From Gordionus sp. m RMFG-2023 (Eukaryota; Nematomorpha; Gordioida; Chordodea; Parachordodidae), in the NCBI RefSeq assembly GCF_954871325.1, contig NC_088776.1, positions 60,970,954 to 61,034,953 on the forward strand: 64,000 nucleotides of DNA, in the 5' to 3' direction. Under the pieces are notes generated by a model. The model searched no databases and was not told where the DNA came from. It saw only the letters and a program-made list of their open reading frames with translations. Of the stretch, positions 12,130-24,600 are shown in pieces (the first letter of the stretch is position 1; every line of letters starts with the position of its first letter). A program made the position numbers and the translations under genes.

Positions 12130-14990
12130 AAAAGATATAGGAAGGCCATGGAATTGTTCAAAATAATTGATGATATGTGTTAGGTATATTGATTTCTAGA
12201 ATATTTTAATTAACATTAGAATCCGATGTTATTAGAGAGAATTGATTGTAATCTCCGGTTTGATAGAGAATATTTTACAAGCTTAGAAAGAAATAAAATG
12301 GAACTAGAGAAGGCGCATCTCTATCACTTACAAGATGATCACATCTAGTATAATGAAATTCTTACACTGAAAGTAAAGATTTCTATCTAACATAATACAT
12401 ATTTACATTTTTTACTTATATCCTATTTTTATTGATGCAGGTTTTAAGTGGTTATATATATCAACTAAGGATATCTTAATAGTTTTTGAATGATCATACA
12501 TATAACTTTCTAACTATTTATTTTGAATGGCAATTTTTATCATCTACCTATAAATGTATGTAAATTAGTTCAGTACGCTAATCATGATTTATTAGTTTAA
12601 TATATTTTGGATTTTAATTTACAAATATTGGTGTGGCAAAACTTTCATGGATGCATACAAATCTTCGATAATTATTTTTTTATAATATAATCATAATATT
12701 AAAACGAGCTTTGCCTTCCTTCATTCTCCCGTTAATAAATGTCATGAATTATATTTTTATGATAATTAAATAAAATATGGGCCTTAGTTTATAAATATGT
12801 ACTCTTCAATTAATTATTATATTTTGTGAATTCAAATTAGGACATTTATATATTTCCAAACTTTAGATGTTCATTATTTTAATGTTAATATTTTTTTTAA
12901 ACCATGTACAGAGCTAGTAAATCTTATTATGCAAGACTAATAGCAATTAAACCCCAAATCTAGATATTGGTCACAAGAGGCATATTCAGAAATTTATCCT
13001 TAAATTTTATAGGATTCAAAATGGTTGTAAAATTTTAGGGCATGCATTTAGAACCTCATTAGATCATTATTTATGAAACTTAATGCTTTTACGTATCAGT
13101 AAAGAATTCAGAATTCTTTAATTCTTATAATGAAACTATGTAACACCATCATAGCTTCACAAAAAATTTAAAATCTTAGAAAAAGAACTTTAAATGACCT
13201 CTTCTCTATGTCTTTCTTCTTCTGTCTGCAATAATAAAATAATTCAGAATATAAATATTTAATGTGATCCTCATCTGAACCTTTTATATTTGGTTGACAC
13301 TATTGCTCAGGCCATACAAACGAAATTAATTAAGCCCCTAGCAGAATTAACCATTAGCATTTGATAAAAACTTATCATTAATTAATATAAAAGTGAAATT
13401 TATACAAAAACCAAATAATCTTTTTACATCCTAAACTTAATTACTACTCTGAATGAATATAAATATGTGTCTTTGGGCCAGCAATAAGTGGCTCAAGTAT
13501 CCAAAAATTCTTAGAAAGAAACCTTAATAAATAACAAAGCAAAATATCCATAATTAAACCTATTACATTTAAAATATTTTTAAAATTTATTTTGCAATTA
13601 CGATTCATGATCCCCGAGATATAAAAAAGCTTAAAATATTGCCACATATCTGTTGATTATATATTAATTTCATTAGTTGTATATCAACCTCATGTTCCTA
13701 TAAAAAATAGTTTCAGCAAATGGCTCAAGAACTTTTATTTTAAAGTTTATTTTCAAAATATAAATTATAAATATACAATATCGATTCAATTTATTTTCTA
13801 ATTTTTAATATAATATAAATGAAAGACACAATCGATTATTTGAAAAAATATAACAATTTATTATTTAATTTATGCAAAATTACTGTGTTCACTATATATA
13901 AAAAAAGAAATATATAAACAATATACACTTATTGCTTTAGCAGTAATTTACTTATATATTGCCAATCTAGTTATACTCAAATCGATTTAATAAATGAAGT
14001 TAATTATATTAATTCAAACATGTAAAGAGTAAATAGAGAGAAGCATTTAAATTTTATATTCGCGATTAAAATTTTAATCATATTTTGAAAAAAATAAGAA
14101 TATTATAACAATATTTTTAAGTCCATTTCTATGGACATAAATTAAAAAAAATTACTAGAAACATTATTCAAAACACTCGTTTATAAACGCTTTTCATGGA
14201 AAAGCTCTTATTTACTTTTAAAAGATTCAAATGCAGCAAATATTTAATCATAATTTCTTTTAAAATAATGTATATTTCTTTTATATGAAAGTATAAATAA
14301 TAAAAATGAATTTTGAATTTTTTGATTTTAGTTTTACAATATTTAACTATTAAAATTTTGGTACCTTTGAATAACTTTATAAATCGTTAAAAATATTTAT
14401 TTTTGAATGCATATTAACAATTTAGTCGGAGGTATTTAATAAACAATGAATATTAGTAAAAAAAATTAACTTAATTTTATTTTAAAAATTTTTAGTAAAT
14501 ATAATTTTATTAACAATATATGATATAAGATGATGTTCCAAGTAATAATATTTGTTTTACAAATTTATTATAAATTTATCTATAATAAAAAGAAATATAT
14601 AAAATAAATAAGATGGGAAGAGTAAAACTCTAAATAAATAAGCGGGATTAAAAAACTAAGTTCTAGAAGAAAAAAATTTCTTGTGAAATTCATGTACTAA
14701 AGAGAATAAATAAAAGTTTTTATTAGTTAAAAAATATAATAAAATTAATAAAGAGATAGCTGATTTAAGATTAAATTGTTTTAAGTTTGATTTTTGAAAT
14801 TAAATATAATAATTTATTATTTCTCGTAAAATAAAAAATATATAATTAGTAAACGATTACGAAAAAAAAAATCATAATAACAAAAGGACAATATTGAGGC
14901 ATATATCATAAAATAGTAAAATATAAAATAAATAAAAGCGAAAGCAGCAAAATTATTCCAAACCTCCTACACCTAATCATCAGGAGAGAT
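12130..14990. other. AT-rich non-coding stretch
   Basis: No gene or RNA recognised. A 67-codon ORF on the minus strand (13444-13647) has no family features and is left uncalled. Near 14530 the string GATGATGTTCCAAGTAATAAT faintly resembles the array core. Confidence 0.55.
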
Positions 14991-15551
14991 TGAATTAATA
15001 AAACAAACATAATTAGCCTTAAGAATGGCTATTGTGATCGTCTACCTTAAGTAAAAACTTCGCGAAGCTCCCCAGAAATTTTTCTGATAAGGCTGTCAAC
15101 ATCTTTAAATTTTTTTTTAGTTAAATTACCATATGTAGTTAAGGTGGAGCAAATGATGGGTATTAATATGTAATTTGAGGTCAGCGCTGTATTTGCCGAT
15201 CTTAAAATTTTGAGCTCTATTCAGAGCGTCCTTGTTAAAATTAGAGGTGAAGTTAGTGTCCAGACAAGAGAAATCTCATATTATAAACTTTCCTTAAGAT
15301 CATGGGATACATGTGACCCTATCAGGACGCCTACTATCCGGAAATAGGCCAGAAGCCTTCATTGAGGTAGGAAAACTAGCTGACCTAAGTAAAAGAGATA
15401 TGATTTGATTGCACTTCAAGTGTCAGTTTGCCGATCGGGATTACGATTGCAATATAAAGGATGCAGCGCCATATTGTCATCATCAATAGACATTTGCTGT
15501 ATTTATATGATAATGAAAAGGGAATGTTGAACCTGATACACATAGCTGAGC

Positions 15552-15785
15552 TCATGGTTGTCCAATTCGAGTTTGAGATTGGTAGATGGAATAATATCTA
15601 AAAATTATATCCCCGATCTTTGATAAGTTGAATAATGTGGATATAGCCAATGGTGAGAGACTCGAAATAAGGTAATCAACGGAGTTTTTCACAAGTGGTA
15701 AATCCCAATTCTTCTGCTTTACAGAGATCGGAAATAGGGTTGTGGTTGTGACGAATTTTGCCCATTCTATCTTAGCTCTATTCAA
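15552..15785 (-). pseudogene. LINE relic, segment between polymerase and C-terminal nuclease
   Basis: This 77-codon open piece includes KQKNWDLPLVKNSVDYLISS. That matches the Q.xWD.P.V segment that follows the thumb in this LINE group. It lies between the palm (16.3 kb) and the RPD motif (15.3 kb), exactly where expected. It is part of the 15000-17130 relic. Confidence 0.7.
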
Positions 15786-16251
15786 AAAAGGATTATGGAC
15801 AGACAGATGTTGGTTAATTAATATACGTGCATGAAGGTGGCTAGCAATGAAAGCACATATTGAAAGTCAATGGAAATCTTATATCAAGGCCGTCATGTTT
15901 GGAAAAAAGTGTGGCTTGATGCCAAGCTATGTCTGTATTTGATATTTAAGCTGTCGCTAAGGATAACTCTTAATCTGGTTTCGAATCTCACTAAATGTTC
16001 CCTCTCTAAAAATAATATGCATAAAGGATTTTATGGATGTTGAAGAAATTCAGAAGTAAGAAAAAGGTCTTGTGAGCAGAAAGACAAGGAAGAATGCGTT
16101 TTAAATTTTTAAGATATCGTATATAGCTAAAAAAAAGAATTCACTGACTCTTCACCAATGGGAGAGCCCAAATGCGATAGATTTTTTAAGGGGCCATGCT
16201 TAAAACCGAAGACGTTTTGCGGAATTGTATTTCGCAGTACTCAGTTTTGAT

Positions 16252-16494
16252 TTAATTAATTACAAGTCCGAGGCTGTCAGTAGAAGCCTTAATAATATTG
16301 ATAGCCTTCACCACCTCTGCAGATTCGCCAGAAATGACCCCATCATCATTAAACCATAAGTGTAAGGGCAGCGTGCAATCATTTTTAATTTTAGTAATCA
16401 AATCATGGATACCAAGACAAAATAATATGGAGCATAGGGGATCACCTTGCTGAATACCTTCATAAGAGGTTAAGATATAATGGCTAAATACCAA
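16252..16494 (-). pseudogene. LINE reverse-transcriptase palm, longest open piece of the 15-17 kb relic
   Basis: Eighty open codons carry the two diagnostic palm motifs: EGIQQGDPL at residues 12-20 and FNDDG at residues 48-52, where most relatives have YLDDG. SLGLVIN at the end matches the GL.LN segment that follows in LINE reverse transcriptases. It is a fragment within the longer relic rather than a gene of its own. The Met at 16494 is incidental. Confidence 0.85.
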
Positions 16495-17130
16495 ATGAGA
16501 TGGTTTCTTAGGACGAAAGTATATAATTTGTAAAAATTGGGAAATGTTTTATAAATTGTGAATTTATTATTTTTCTGAGAATGCTATTGTAAGCATTTGT
16601 AAAATCGAATATAACAAGATGTTGAGCAATTGCAGTATTTTGAGCATAAATACGAGTTTTATGTGCAGCTAATTCACAACCTGAGTTTATTCCAACCCTA
16701 AATTGAAGAGGAAGAAGTACGTTAGATAACTGTGCAAAAACTGCTAACTATTAGCTTGGAAAATAATCTCCTGAATACAGCACCAACACCAATAGGTCTA
16801 ATATCACTATTCTTTTTTATTAGGGCGACAAATTTTGCTCCAAAAAAGAAGGCCCTTGAAAAATCTGGAATCTCACCATTAATGAGTTGCATAATTGAGT
16901 TATTTATTCAATAAAGAAGTTTGACTGTTGAGGATGGGAGTAGTTAAATCTTGAAGAAATAAAGGTTTGATACCTTAAACTCCAGGAGCCTCGTCCTTCT
17001 GAAATGATCTCACTGATTTAAATACTTCTTCCGAAGTAAAAATCAAAGAAGGGTTGGTTTCATAAATCATTGTGTCTGTAGATGCTTGTCTAGTTGATAT
17101 GACACTGCGTCCACTGGAGCAAGTGTGTCA

Positions 17131-17460
17131 AAAAGAGCTATATATAATTTCCTTTTAAAAATTATATTTTTAATTTTTAAAAGGAATAGGCTCTAAAGGA
17201 AGGGGATGTCAGAAAAAAATAATTTGAGAGCACCATAGAAGATCCTATATAAAATCAATATAATGTTATAGAAAATTATCTTAAAAGAAACAACTAAAAT
17301 GAAAAATCAAAAGATTGTAAAGAAAAAAGCTAAAAAAAAATATAGATATATAATAGAAAAAAAACTAAATAGTTAAGAAAGAAAAGGAAAAAATAATATT
17401 ATTATTAATGTTTATAAAAAAAATTTATTTAAATTATTTTTAAATTTTATATATCTTTTT
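17131..17460. other. AT-rich spacer between LINE relic and array A
   Basis: Simple A-rich sequence. No feature recognised. Confidence 0.5.
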
Positions 17461-17464
17461 ATCA

Positions 17465-20400
17465 ACAAGCTGTGGCAGAAGTTGTTCCGGGTATTTTAAT
17501 AAAATAAATTGAATATAAGACAATTAATAAAATATAATTCATTTTAACAAAAAAAGGATGATAAAAATAATAGAAATAATAAAATGATTAAATAGATTTT
17601 ATTAAATCTTCTATTCTATAACATTAATTTAGAATAAATGTAATATTTTATATCTTTTTATTAACCCGTGGTAGAAAGTAGGTCCAATATTTATCATTTT
17701 AAATGAAAGATGATAGAAAAAAAACAATTTATAAATTTTGGCATATATTCAAATTTTCTTTAATTTTAGATTAATATCATCCTCAAATTTTCAAATAAAT
17801 CAGGACGATTATCATAAAACGAAACAAAATAAATAATTTAAAATTACTTATAGTTTTTTACAAACCATTAGGAAATATTATTAAAATTTATGAAAAAGTT
17901 ATTAAAAAAATTGGCATCATATATAAAAAAAATTTAAAAAATAAAATTATTTTTCCTTAAGAAGTGAAAATAGCTAAAATCCATCTAATATTAAACTCAC
18001 TCTATATCTCATTTGGGGTTAGGGAGCAATATAAAATTTAAACATTCATATTATGATCATAGAATAAATAGTATTGCTGCAATCGACTACCAAATAATTG
18101 TTCTCATATATACAAATATATTTAGTTAACTATCTAATATAATGTCTAAAACGCAACGACAAAATTAGGTAACAACTTATAATATATTTAATGACAGACC
18201 TTTTTAGTGAAATTGATCAAAATTAATCAATATTTTTGATTCTTCGGTATAAATATGCTTCCTAATATTATAAAAGAAAGAAAATGCTCAAAGATATGTA
18301 GATATGATTTAAATTAAAACTATTATCAGATTTATATTTTGATAGTAAATGTTTTTAATAAACATGTATAATATTTATAACAAATAATACGTTTTTTTAT
18401 ATGGTAAAATTAATAAAGGTAAAAAAAATATAAAAATATAATTTCCGAAAGAGCGTAAGGGATTATATTATTTATTATTTTAAGGTAGAAAAGAAGATGT
18501 TTTTTTACCATAAATATTTATTTTTTCAGGAAAAAGTTTTAAATTTTTACAATATTAATTGTCCTTATAAATAATTTATATTGAATATAGTTTTTATTTA
18601 ATTTTCTACATCACTTTATTAACCAGTGGCAGGAGAAGTTGCTCCAGGTAGAAATATTTAATTATCATAAATAAATTTAATTTATTTAATTAATAAAATA
18701 CGATTTTTTAAATAGAAAATAGAATAAATATTTATATTACTATTGATAATATCAAAGAAATAAATAATTTTTTAATTTTATATATATTTTAATCAGTGGT
18801 AGCAGAAGTTGCTTCAGGTTAAAATATTTATTATCTTGGAATAAATGATTTTTTAAAATATTTTTTTATTATCCAGTGCAGAAGTTGTTTAAGCTTGGAA
18901 TATTTATTTTATAAAATTAATTATATTTCAGTTAATTAATTAATAAAATGCTTTTTTTAAAATAAAGAATGATAGAAAAAACAAATATATTTTTAATTTG
19001 GATTAAATGATATTTTTATTTTATTTATTAAGCAGTGGTAGCAGAAGTTGCTCCAAGTTAGAATACTTATTTTATATCATTTCAGATAATTAATTAATAA
19101 AATATGTTATTTTAAATAAAGGATAATAGAAAAAGAATAAATATTTTGATTAAACTATGAATATCAGCAATTTAAAATATATTTTTTAAATTTTATATAA
19201 ATTTCTTATTAAGCAGTGGAAACAGAAGTTGCTCCAGGTTGGAATACTTATTTTATAAAATTAATTTTATTTCAGCTAATTAATTAATAAAATTTATTTT
19301 ATAAAGAAAAATATTTTTATCAAATATTTAATATCAACAATTTAGGATAAATGATTATTTTATTTTTTATAATTTTTAATTAATCGGTGATAGCAGAAAT
19401 TGCTCTTGATATAAATATTTATTTCATTAATAAAATACGTTTTTTTAAATAGAAATTTATTAAAATTTATATATCTCAATTTAGGATAAATGATTTTTTT
19501 AATTTTAAATAACTTTTTATTAATCAGCAATAACAGAAGTTGATCCAGGATGCAATATTTATTTTATAAAATTAATTTTATTGATTTAATTAATAACGTT
19601 TTTTTAAATAAATTTTTTAATTTTATATATTTTTTTTAACCAGTGGTAGCAGAAGTTGCTTCAGGTCGAAATATTTATTATCTAAAATTAATTTCATTTA
19701 TTTAATTAATAAAATACAATTTTTTAAATAGAAGTTTAATTAACTTTAGATATCATCAATTTAGGAAAAATAATTTTTTAATTTTAAAATCGTGGTAAAA
19801 GCTCTTTGATAGGGGGAGTCATTTTAGTCATTCCTAAAAATATTCCTGAAAGTTTCTCAGAGAATCGGATAAATTAATATTTATATTAACTCCTAGTGAG
19901 TGAATTATAGTACATATTTGTTAAAAAATAGGCAGAGGTGGGAATTTTTTATTAATCAGCAATAGCAGAAGTTGATGCAGGACGCAATACTTATTTTTAA
20001 AATTAATTTCATTCATTTAATCAATAAAATACGTTTTTTTAAAATAAAAAGAATAAATAAATTTTTTATTAAACTATTGATAATATCAAAGAAATAAATA
20101 ATTTTTTATTTTATATATTATTTTTATTAACCAATGCTAACAGAATTTGCTTCAATTTGAAAAAATAATAGAAAAAGAATAATATATTTTTAATAAACTT
20201 TTGATATGGACAATTTATAATAAATGATTTTATTTTTATACAATTTTTTATAACATAGTCATAGTAGAAGCTGTTTCTGGTAGGATATTTATTTAATAAA
20301 GATAATTTCAGTTTAGTTAATTAATTAATAAGTTGCGTTTTTTTAAATAAAGGATGATAGAAAAAGCAAATATATTTTTATTAAACTTTTGATATCAATA

Positions 20401-21125
20401 ATTTGGATTAAATGATATTTTTATTTTATTTATTTACCAGTGATAGCAGAAGCTGCTCCAGGTTGGAATATATATTTTATAAAATTAATTTCATTTCAGT
20501 TAATTAATTAATAAAATACGTTATTTTAAATGAAGGATAATAGGAAAAGAATAAACATATTTTTATTAAAATTTAGATATCAACAATTTATAATAAATGA
20601 TTTTTTATTTTTATATAATTTTTCATTATCTAGTCGTAGTAGAAAGTGCTGGTAGGAATATTTAATTTATAAAATAATTTTAGTTAATTAATTAATAAAA
20701 TACATTTTTTTTGATAAATTTTAAATGATATTTTAATTATATATTTTTTTTTATTAACCAGTGGTAGCAGAAGCTGCTCCAGGTTGGAATACATATTTTA
20801 TAAAATTTATTTTTTTTCAGTTAATAAATTAATAAAATACGATTTATAATTTTATTAAACTTTTGATATCAACAATTTGGAATAAATGATTTTTAATTAT
20901 ATATATTTTTTTATTAACCAGTATTAGCAGAAGTTCTTCCAGGTTGGAATGCCTATTTTATAAAATTAATTAATTAATAAAATACGTTAAATGAAGGATG
21001 ATAGAAAAATAATATATTTTTATTAAATCTTCGATATTTTTAATTTAGAGTAAATCTCTTCTATTTTTTTAAAAAATATATATATCTTTTTATTAACCAG
21101 TGGCAGCAGAAGTTGCTCCAAGTAA
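17465..21125 (+). repeat. Array A: tandem family with a 21-nt core (about 18 units)
   Basis: A GC-richer core, best form TGGTAGCAGAAGTTGCTCC plus AG, recurs inside AT-rich spacers. Good units start near 18627, 18797, 19036, 19217, 19644, 20441, 20762, 20922 and 21101. Decayed units lie near 17470, 17667, 18873, 19387, 19527, 19960, 20130, 20257 and 20633. Spacers share TTATAAAATTAATTT, TTAATTAATTAATAAAATACG, GATAGAAAAAG and ATATTTTTATTAAA. In good units the core is preceded by TTAACCAG or a similar AG and followed by GT, like a 21-nt exon between introns. The frame GTGGTAGCAGAAGTTGCTCC reads VVAEVAP. Whether it is transcribed is unknown. A plain satellite is the alternative. Confidence 0.85.
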
Positions 21126-21785
21126 AAATACTTATTATATAAAAAAAATATAATCTACTTGATTGGCAAAATACAAAATTTCAATAGAATTAAAATTTTA
21201 TTTTACATGATGTAATTGCTCTTTTTGTTATCTATAGGATTTTTTGCAAGTAAATAGCATATGTTATATAAAAATATATAAATATATATAAATGACTTGT
21301 TTTCGATTTTTATTAAAATTTCTATAAATCATGGTATCAAATTGAGAAATTAATTTAAAATAGTAATTAATTAAATTAGTTACACAAATAATTAATTATA
21401 TTGAATAAATTACTTTATAAATTTTTAAAGAAAAATATAATATAATAATTGAAACATCATGATCATAAATAATAATTAATTTTGTCTGGCGTACAAAAGT
21501 ACTCGTTTTCTAGTTATATAATAATAATTTAATATTATCATTAATTTATATTGTCTGATTTTTCTACAGAAATTATAATTTTCTCATTGCATCATATATA
21601 ATTAAACATAACAATTTACTAATATTATCTGATTTTTATACAAAAAAAATTATAAACTATTCAAATTTAAATTATAAAAAAACTATAGCCAATGAAATCT
21701 CAACAGAAACTGCATCATATTCATAACTAAGGGAAAAATAAAATTAATTAGAAAAATTTAAAAAATGCGATTAGTATTGTTTACG

Positions 21786-21935
21786 CGCACAATATTAGCC
21801 TATTTTTAGAAATAAACTCAATATTTTAGCCAGAATATTGTCTTAGCTAACTCAATATTTTAGCCAGAATATTGTCTTAGCTCCTGAGATTTCACTAATA
21901 GATGTCCAACCTTTATGCCATTTGTGATCAAAATT
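21786..21935 (+). mobile_element. MITE family M1, right-truncated copy
   Basis: This matches the left two thirds of the complete copy at 51999-52213 (GCCTATTTTTAGAAA, CTCAATATTTTAGC, TAATAGATGTC, CCATTTGTGAT). It stops at 21935, where block A jumps to sequence equivalent to 56490 in block B. The loss of its right half at that junction suggests a 4.3-kb deletion in block A. Confidence 0.7.
21815..21882 (+). repeat. 34-bp tandem duplication inside a MITE relic
   Basis: The stretch from CTCAATATTTTAGCCAGAAT to TTGTCTTAGCT occurs twice in direct succession with a 34-bp period. The block B copy (near 52035) has it once, so the duplication arose in block A. Confidence 0.85.
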
Positions 21936-22874
21936 CGTTAATAAAATTTAAATTTTATTAAATCTTTCGAATTATTTTGAAAAGCCTATTTTTTGCCTGA
22001 ATTAAAACAGAACATAAAAGAAGAGGCCAATTTTATGTACCAAATCGTTTAATATATGTAATAAGGCATCTTAACAGTAAATTTATTTCACCATTTATGG
22101 AAAACAACTTAATTTTTTTCTATTTATTTCAAACTTCTTGAAACCTATTTTTAAGTCCTAAGTTTTTGGCTAGACGTTTTCGCTAACAATATCAAATAGT
22201 TCTATCTTAAATATATTTCAACATATTTTTTCTGAAATTATTTAGATTTATGGCAAATGGGTAATAATAAATTAATATAATTAATTAGATAAAAATTTAT
22301 TATTTTAAATAAAAAAATCATTACATGTCAATATTTATATTTGTTATCGAATTAATCACAACCTTTTACTGTATAAAATAAATCAATTCAAATTGACTCA
22401 TGGTTAAATTTAAAAATTTAGGATTTCTCATAAATGAGCAATTTTTGCCACATTAGAATTTCATTTTTCTAATTAAAATCATAGCGAGAAATGCCTAATC
22501 CATGTCTAATACCTCAAATAGATTTTAGACGTTTGTAAAATTGTACACATTGTAACTAAGGATACCCATTGCTTGATTATGGAATTTGTTAATAACATTT
22601 AGAACCCCATTTTGCACCATTATAAAAAAATATTCGCTCCAATTATTATACTATCATCATTTCTCCTTCTTTTATCTATTTGCCCTGACGAACAATCTAT
22701 CTGCCTTTATTCTAAATTAAAATAATAATAAAATAATCTTGTAAAGAAATAGGATTTTTAACCAATTTCGATCCCTATTCAAATATAATGAAAAAAATAA
22801 AAATTAAAAAAATGCATATATTTGTAAAATAATATTTAAACTGATATTATATAATATTTATTATATATCTAATT

Positions 22875-23065
22875 TCTAATATATTTTTTTATAGTCGCAG
22901 AGTGTAAACAATAATTTATAATGATTTTTTAGATTATTTGATAATCGAAAGACATATATATTATTATACTATATTTCGAATATATTTTTTTTAGTCCTAG
23001 AGCGTAATTAATAATATATAACGATTTTTTTAGATTATTTGATAATCGAAAGACATATATTTTTT
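22875..23065 (+). repeat. Tandem pair of about 115 bp, shared with block B
   Basis: AGTCGCAGAGTGTAA and AGTCCTAGAGCGTAA each precede GATTATTTGATAATCGAAAG by about 40-50 bp. The same pair is present at 57480-57650, so it predates the segmental duplication. Confidence 0.75.
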
Positions 23066-23289
23066 AGGGTTATTTTAAAATTCAAATAAATTTATTTTGT
23101 TTACCCCTCTTTAACACCGTAAAGATCTGATGATTATTTAGGTATTATTAAGGCAATTTTTATTTTAAGGCAGTAATACTATCAAATTTGATATAACGCC
23201 TGCAGAGAATTATAATAGTCTATCTCCATTTTTGTGTATTATCATGGGAAAGCAATTTTAATAAATAAGAATTTTATTTTAATCAATAG

Positions 23290-23507
23290 GATGGTTAACC
23301 ATGACTTGAATTGGGGCTTATTTTTAAAATGGCCCGAATAAGAATTTAGGCAAATTGATGTTTGTATATCTAGGGATTTCGCTCATAGATAGAAGAATGG
23401 TTTAGACATCTATTAGCCAAACCTTGAAGCCTATATAATATCATTTTGGCTAAAATATTAATCAAGCCGTTTTTAAAAAATCGGCCCCGGATGGTTTAAC
23501 ATAACTC
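23290..23507 (-). mobile_element. MITE family M1, reverse copy
   Basis: Read on the minus strand it begins GTTATGTTAAACCATCC and continues AAAAACGGCTTGATTAATATT and GCTAATAGATGTCTAAACC, the order of family M1. The same insertion is at 57892-58113, so it predates the segmental duplication. The ends are GTTAAACC-like and imperfectly inverted. Confidence 0.7.
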
Positions 23508-23764
23508 TAAGTTTTTTTTGCCCCAAAAAAATCCTTTTTACACCAAATTTTAAATTTTTTTATATTTATAATCTTGATGAATTTCATATTTTTACATTTA
23601 GCATTTATTTGTAAGAATTTATTTGATTTAAATGATCTCCTTGTTAATTATACTATTTTTTACTAACTAGTTTGCAAAGGCCAAATTAGTTCAATATTCA
23701 TAAGGAAATTAATATAAAAAATATAAACTGTAGTATTTCTTACCTCTCCTACCTATTTTTTCTA

Positions 23765-24350
23765 AACGGCATCAGTCTTGATAATAGCACCATCATAGAA
23801 AGGATCAGATTTTATGATAGAAAGTATATTTTTTGATAAAAAAAACTGGCAAGATTGGAAGTAGATCAGATATCTCTACTATTTTTAATAGTAAAAAATC
23901 TTGATTCCAATACCATTCTTATAAACACCGGGTATGCGATATTTAAAAATTAGGTCGACCGTAACGTATATAGGATACGAAGAATATTAAATAAACTTTT
24001 AGAAAAGATTGGGAAAGGGTATACGCCAATTGAAAAGGAGTCTAAAGATTGCTATAGGAAGGAAAGGATTGTTGTGTTATCACCATCTTCTTAGGTTGAA
24101 AGTTTGAAATGGTGTGTTATGTTCAATTGACTTGTGGGGAATGAATTTGATTTTCTCTGGGTTGATAGCGAGTTCAATTAGAGTCCCAGTCTTCTCCCGT
24201 GATTAAATTTAAGGCTATATTGACTTCATCATTGAATCCACCAATGATGCCATCATCGATATACCAGGGGTGACCAAATATAAGGAACACATCGAGTTAA
24301 TAGATTAGTGTGGTTTATACCATTAAAAATAGAAATTTGTAAGGTCCATT
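23765..24350 (-). pseudogene. LINE reverse-transcriptase relic, block A copy
   Basis: The minus strand reads WYIDDGIIGGFNDEVNIALN near 24270-24210: the YxDD catalytic strand and the segment after it. It corresponds to 60117-60785 in block B, with the thumb region at lower coordinates. It is cut on the left by a deletion relative to block B (about 1.7 kb of LINE 3' part missing) and on the right by an inverted hAT fragment. Multiple stops are present. Confidence 0.8.
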
Positions 24351-24600
24351 CTTTTGCACGGCCTTCGGCCTGGTTTTTCTTACAAATCATAAATATATCT
24401 TCGATAATATATAATAAATATTTTTTAAATGCATTAATAATATATTATAATAATTTAATAGATTATTCTCAATGACTTTATAATAATACTATCCAGAAAA
24501 ATTTCAGTAGTAATATAATATCCTTCCAAAACATCAAAACCAGAAAAATATAAATATTAATGGTATTTATGATATTAAGTCACTTTTAAGTTTTTTGAAC
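24351..24600 (-). mobile_element. hAT-type MITE (family H1), inverted fragment
   Basis: On the minus strand this reads from CTTAAAAGTGACTTAATATC through CCATTAATATTTATA and TTTCTGGTTTTGATGTTTTG to GGCCGAAGGCCGTGCAAAAG. It thus matches the interior of the plus-strand copies at 25897-26437 and 61848-62240. Both terminal inverted repeats are missing. It sits exactly where block A departs from the LINE sequence of block B. Confidence 0.8.

Larger units (their letters stand above)
15000..17130 (-). pseudogene. LINE (non-LTR retrotransposon) ORF relic, most of the polymerase protein
   Basis: On the minus strand the parts follow in order. VFKSVRSFQKDEAPG lies near 17030, and the fingers NGEIPDFSRAFFFGAKFVAL and DIRPIGVGAVFRRLF lie at 16880-16750. 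The palm has EGIQQGDPLCSILFCLGIHD near 16460 and the catalytic strand FNDDG at 16353-16339. QKNWDLPLV is near 15715, a C-terminal segment with LKCNQIISLLLRSASF and RRPDRVTCIPW near 15420-15300, then CLDTNFTSNFNKDALNRAQ and IRKISGELREVF near 15100. The RPD...D stretch recalls the restriction-like nuclease of some LINEs. At least eight stops or frameshifts separate these pieces, so it is inactive. The untranslated ends and target duplications are not identified. Confidence 0.85.

Noticed and set aside
17465-21125. CRISPR-like array
   Set aside because: Regularly spaced cores in a eukaryotic, transposon-filled context; spacers are related to one another rather than unique, and no cas genes are present.
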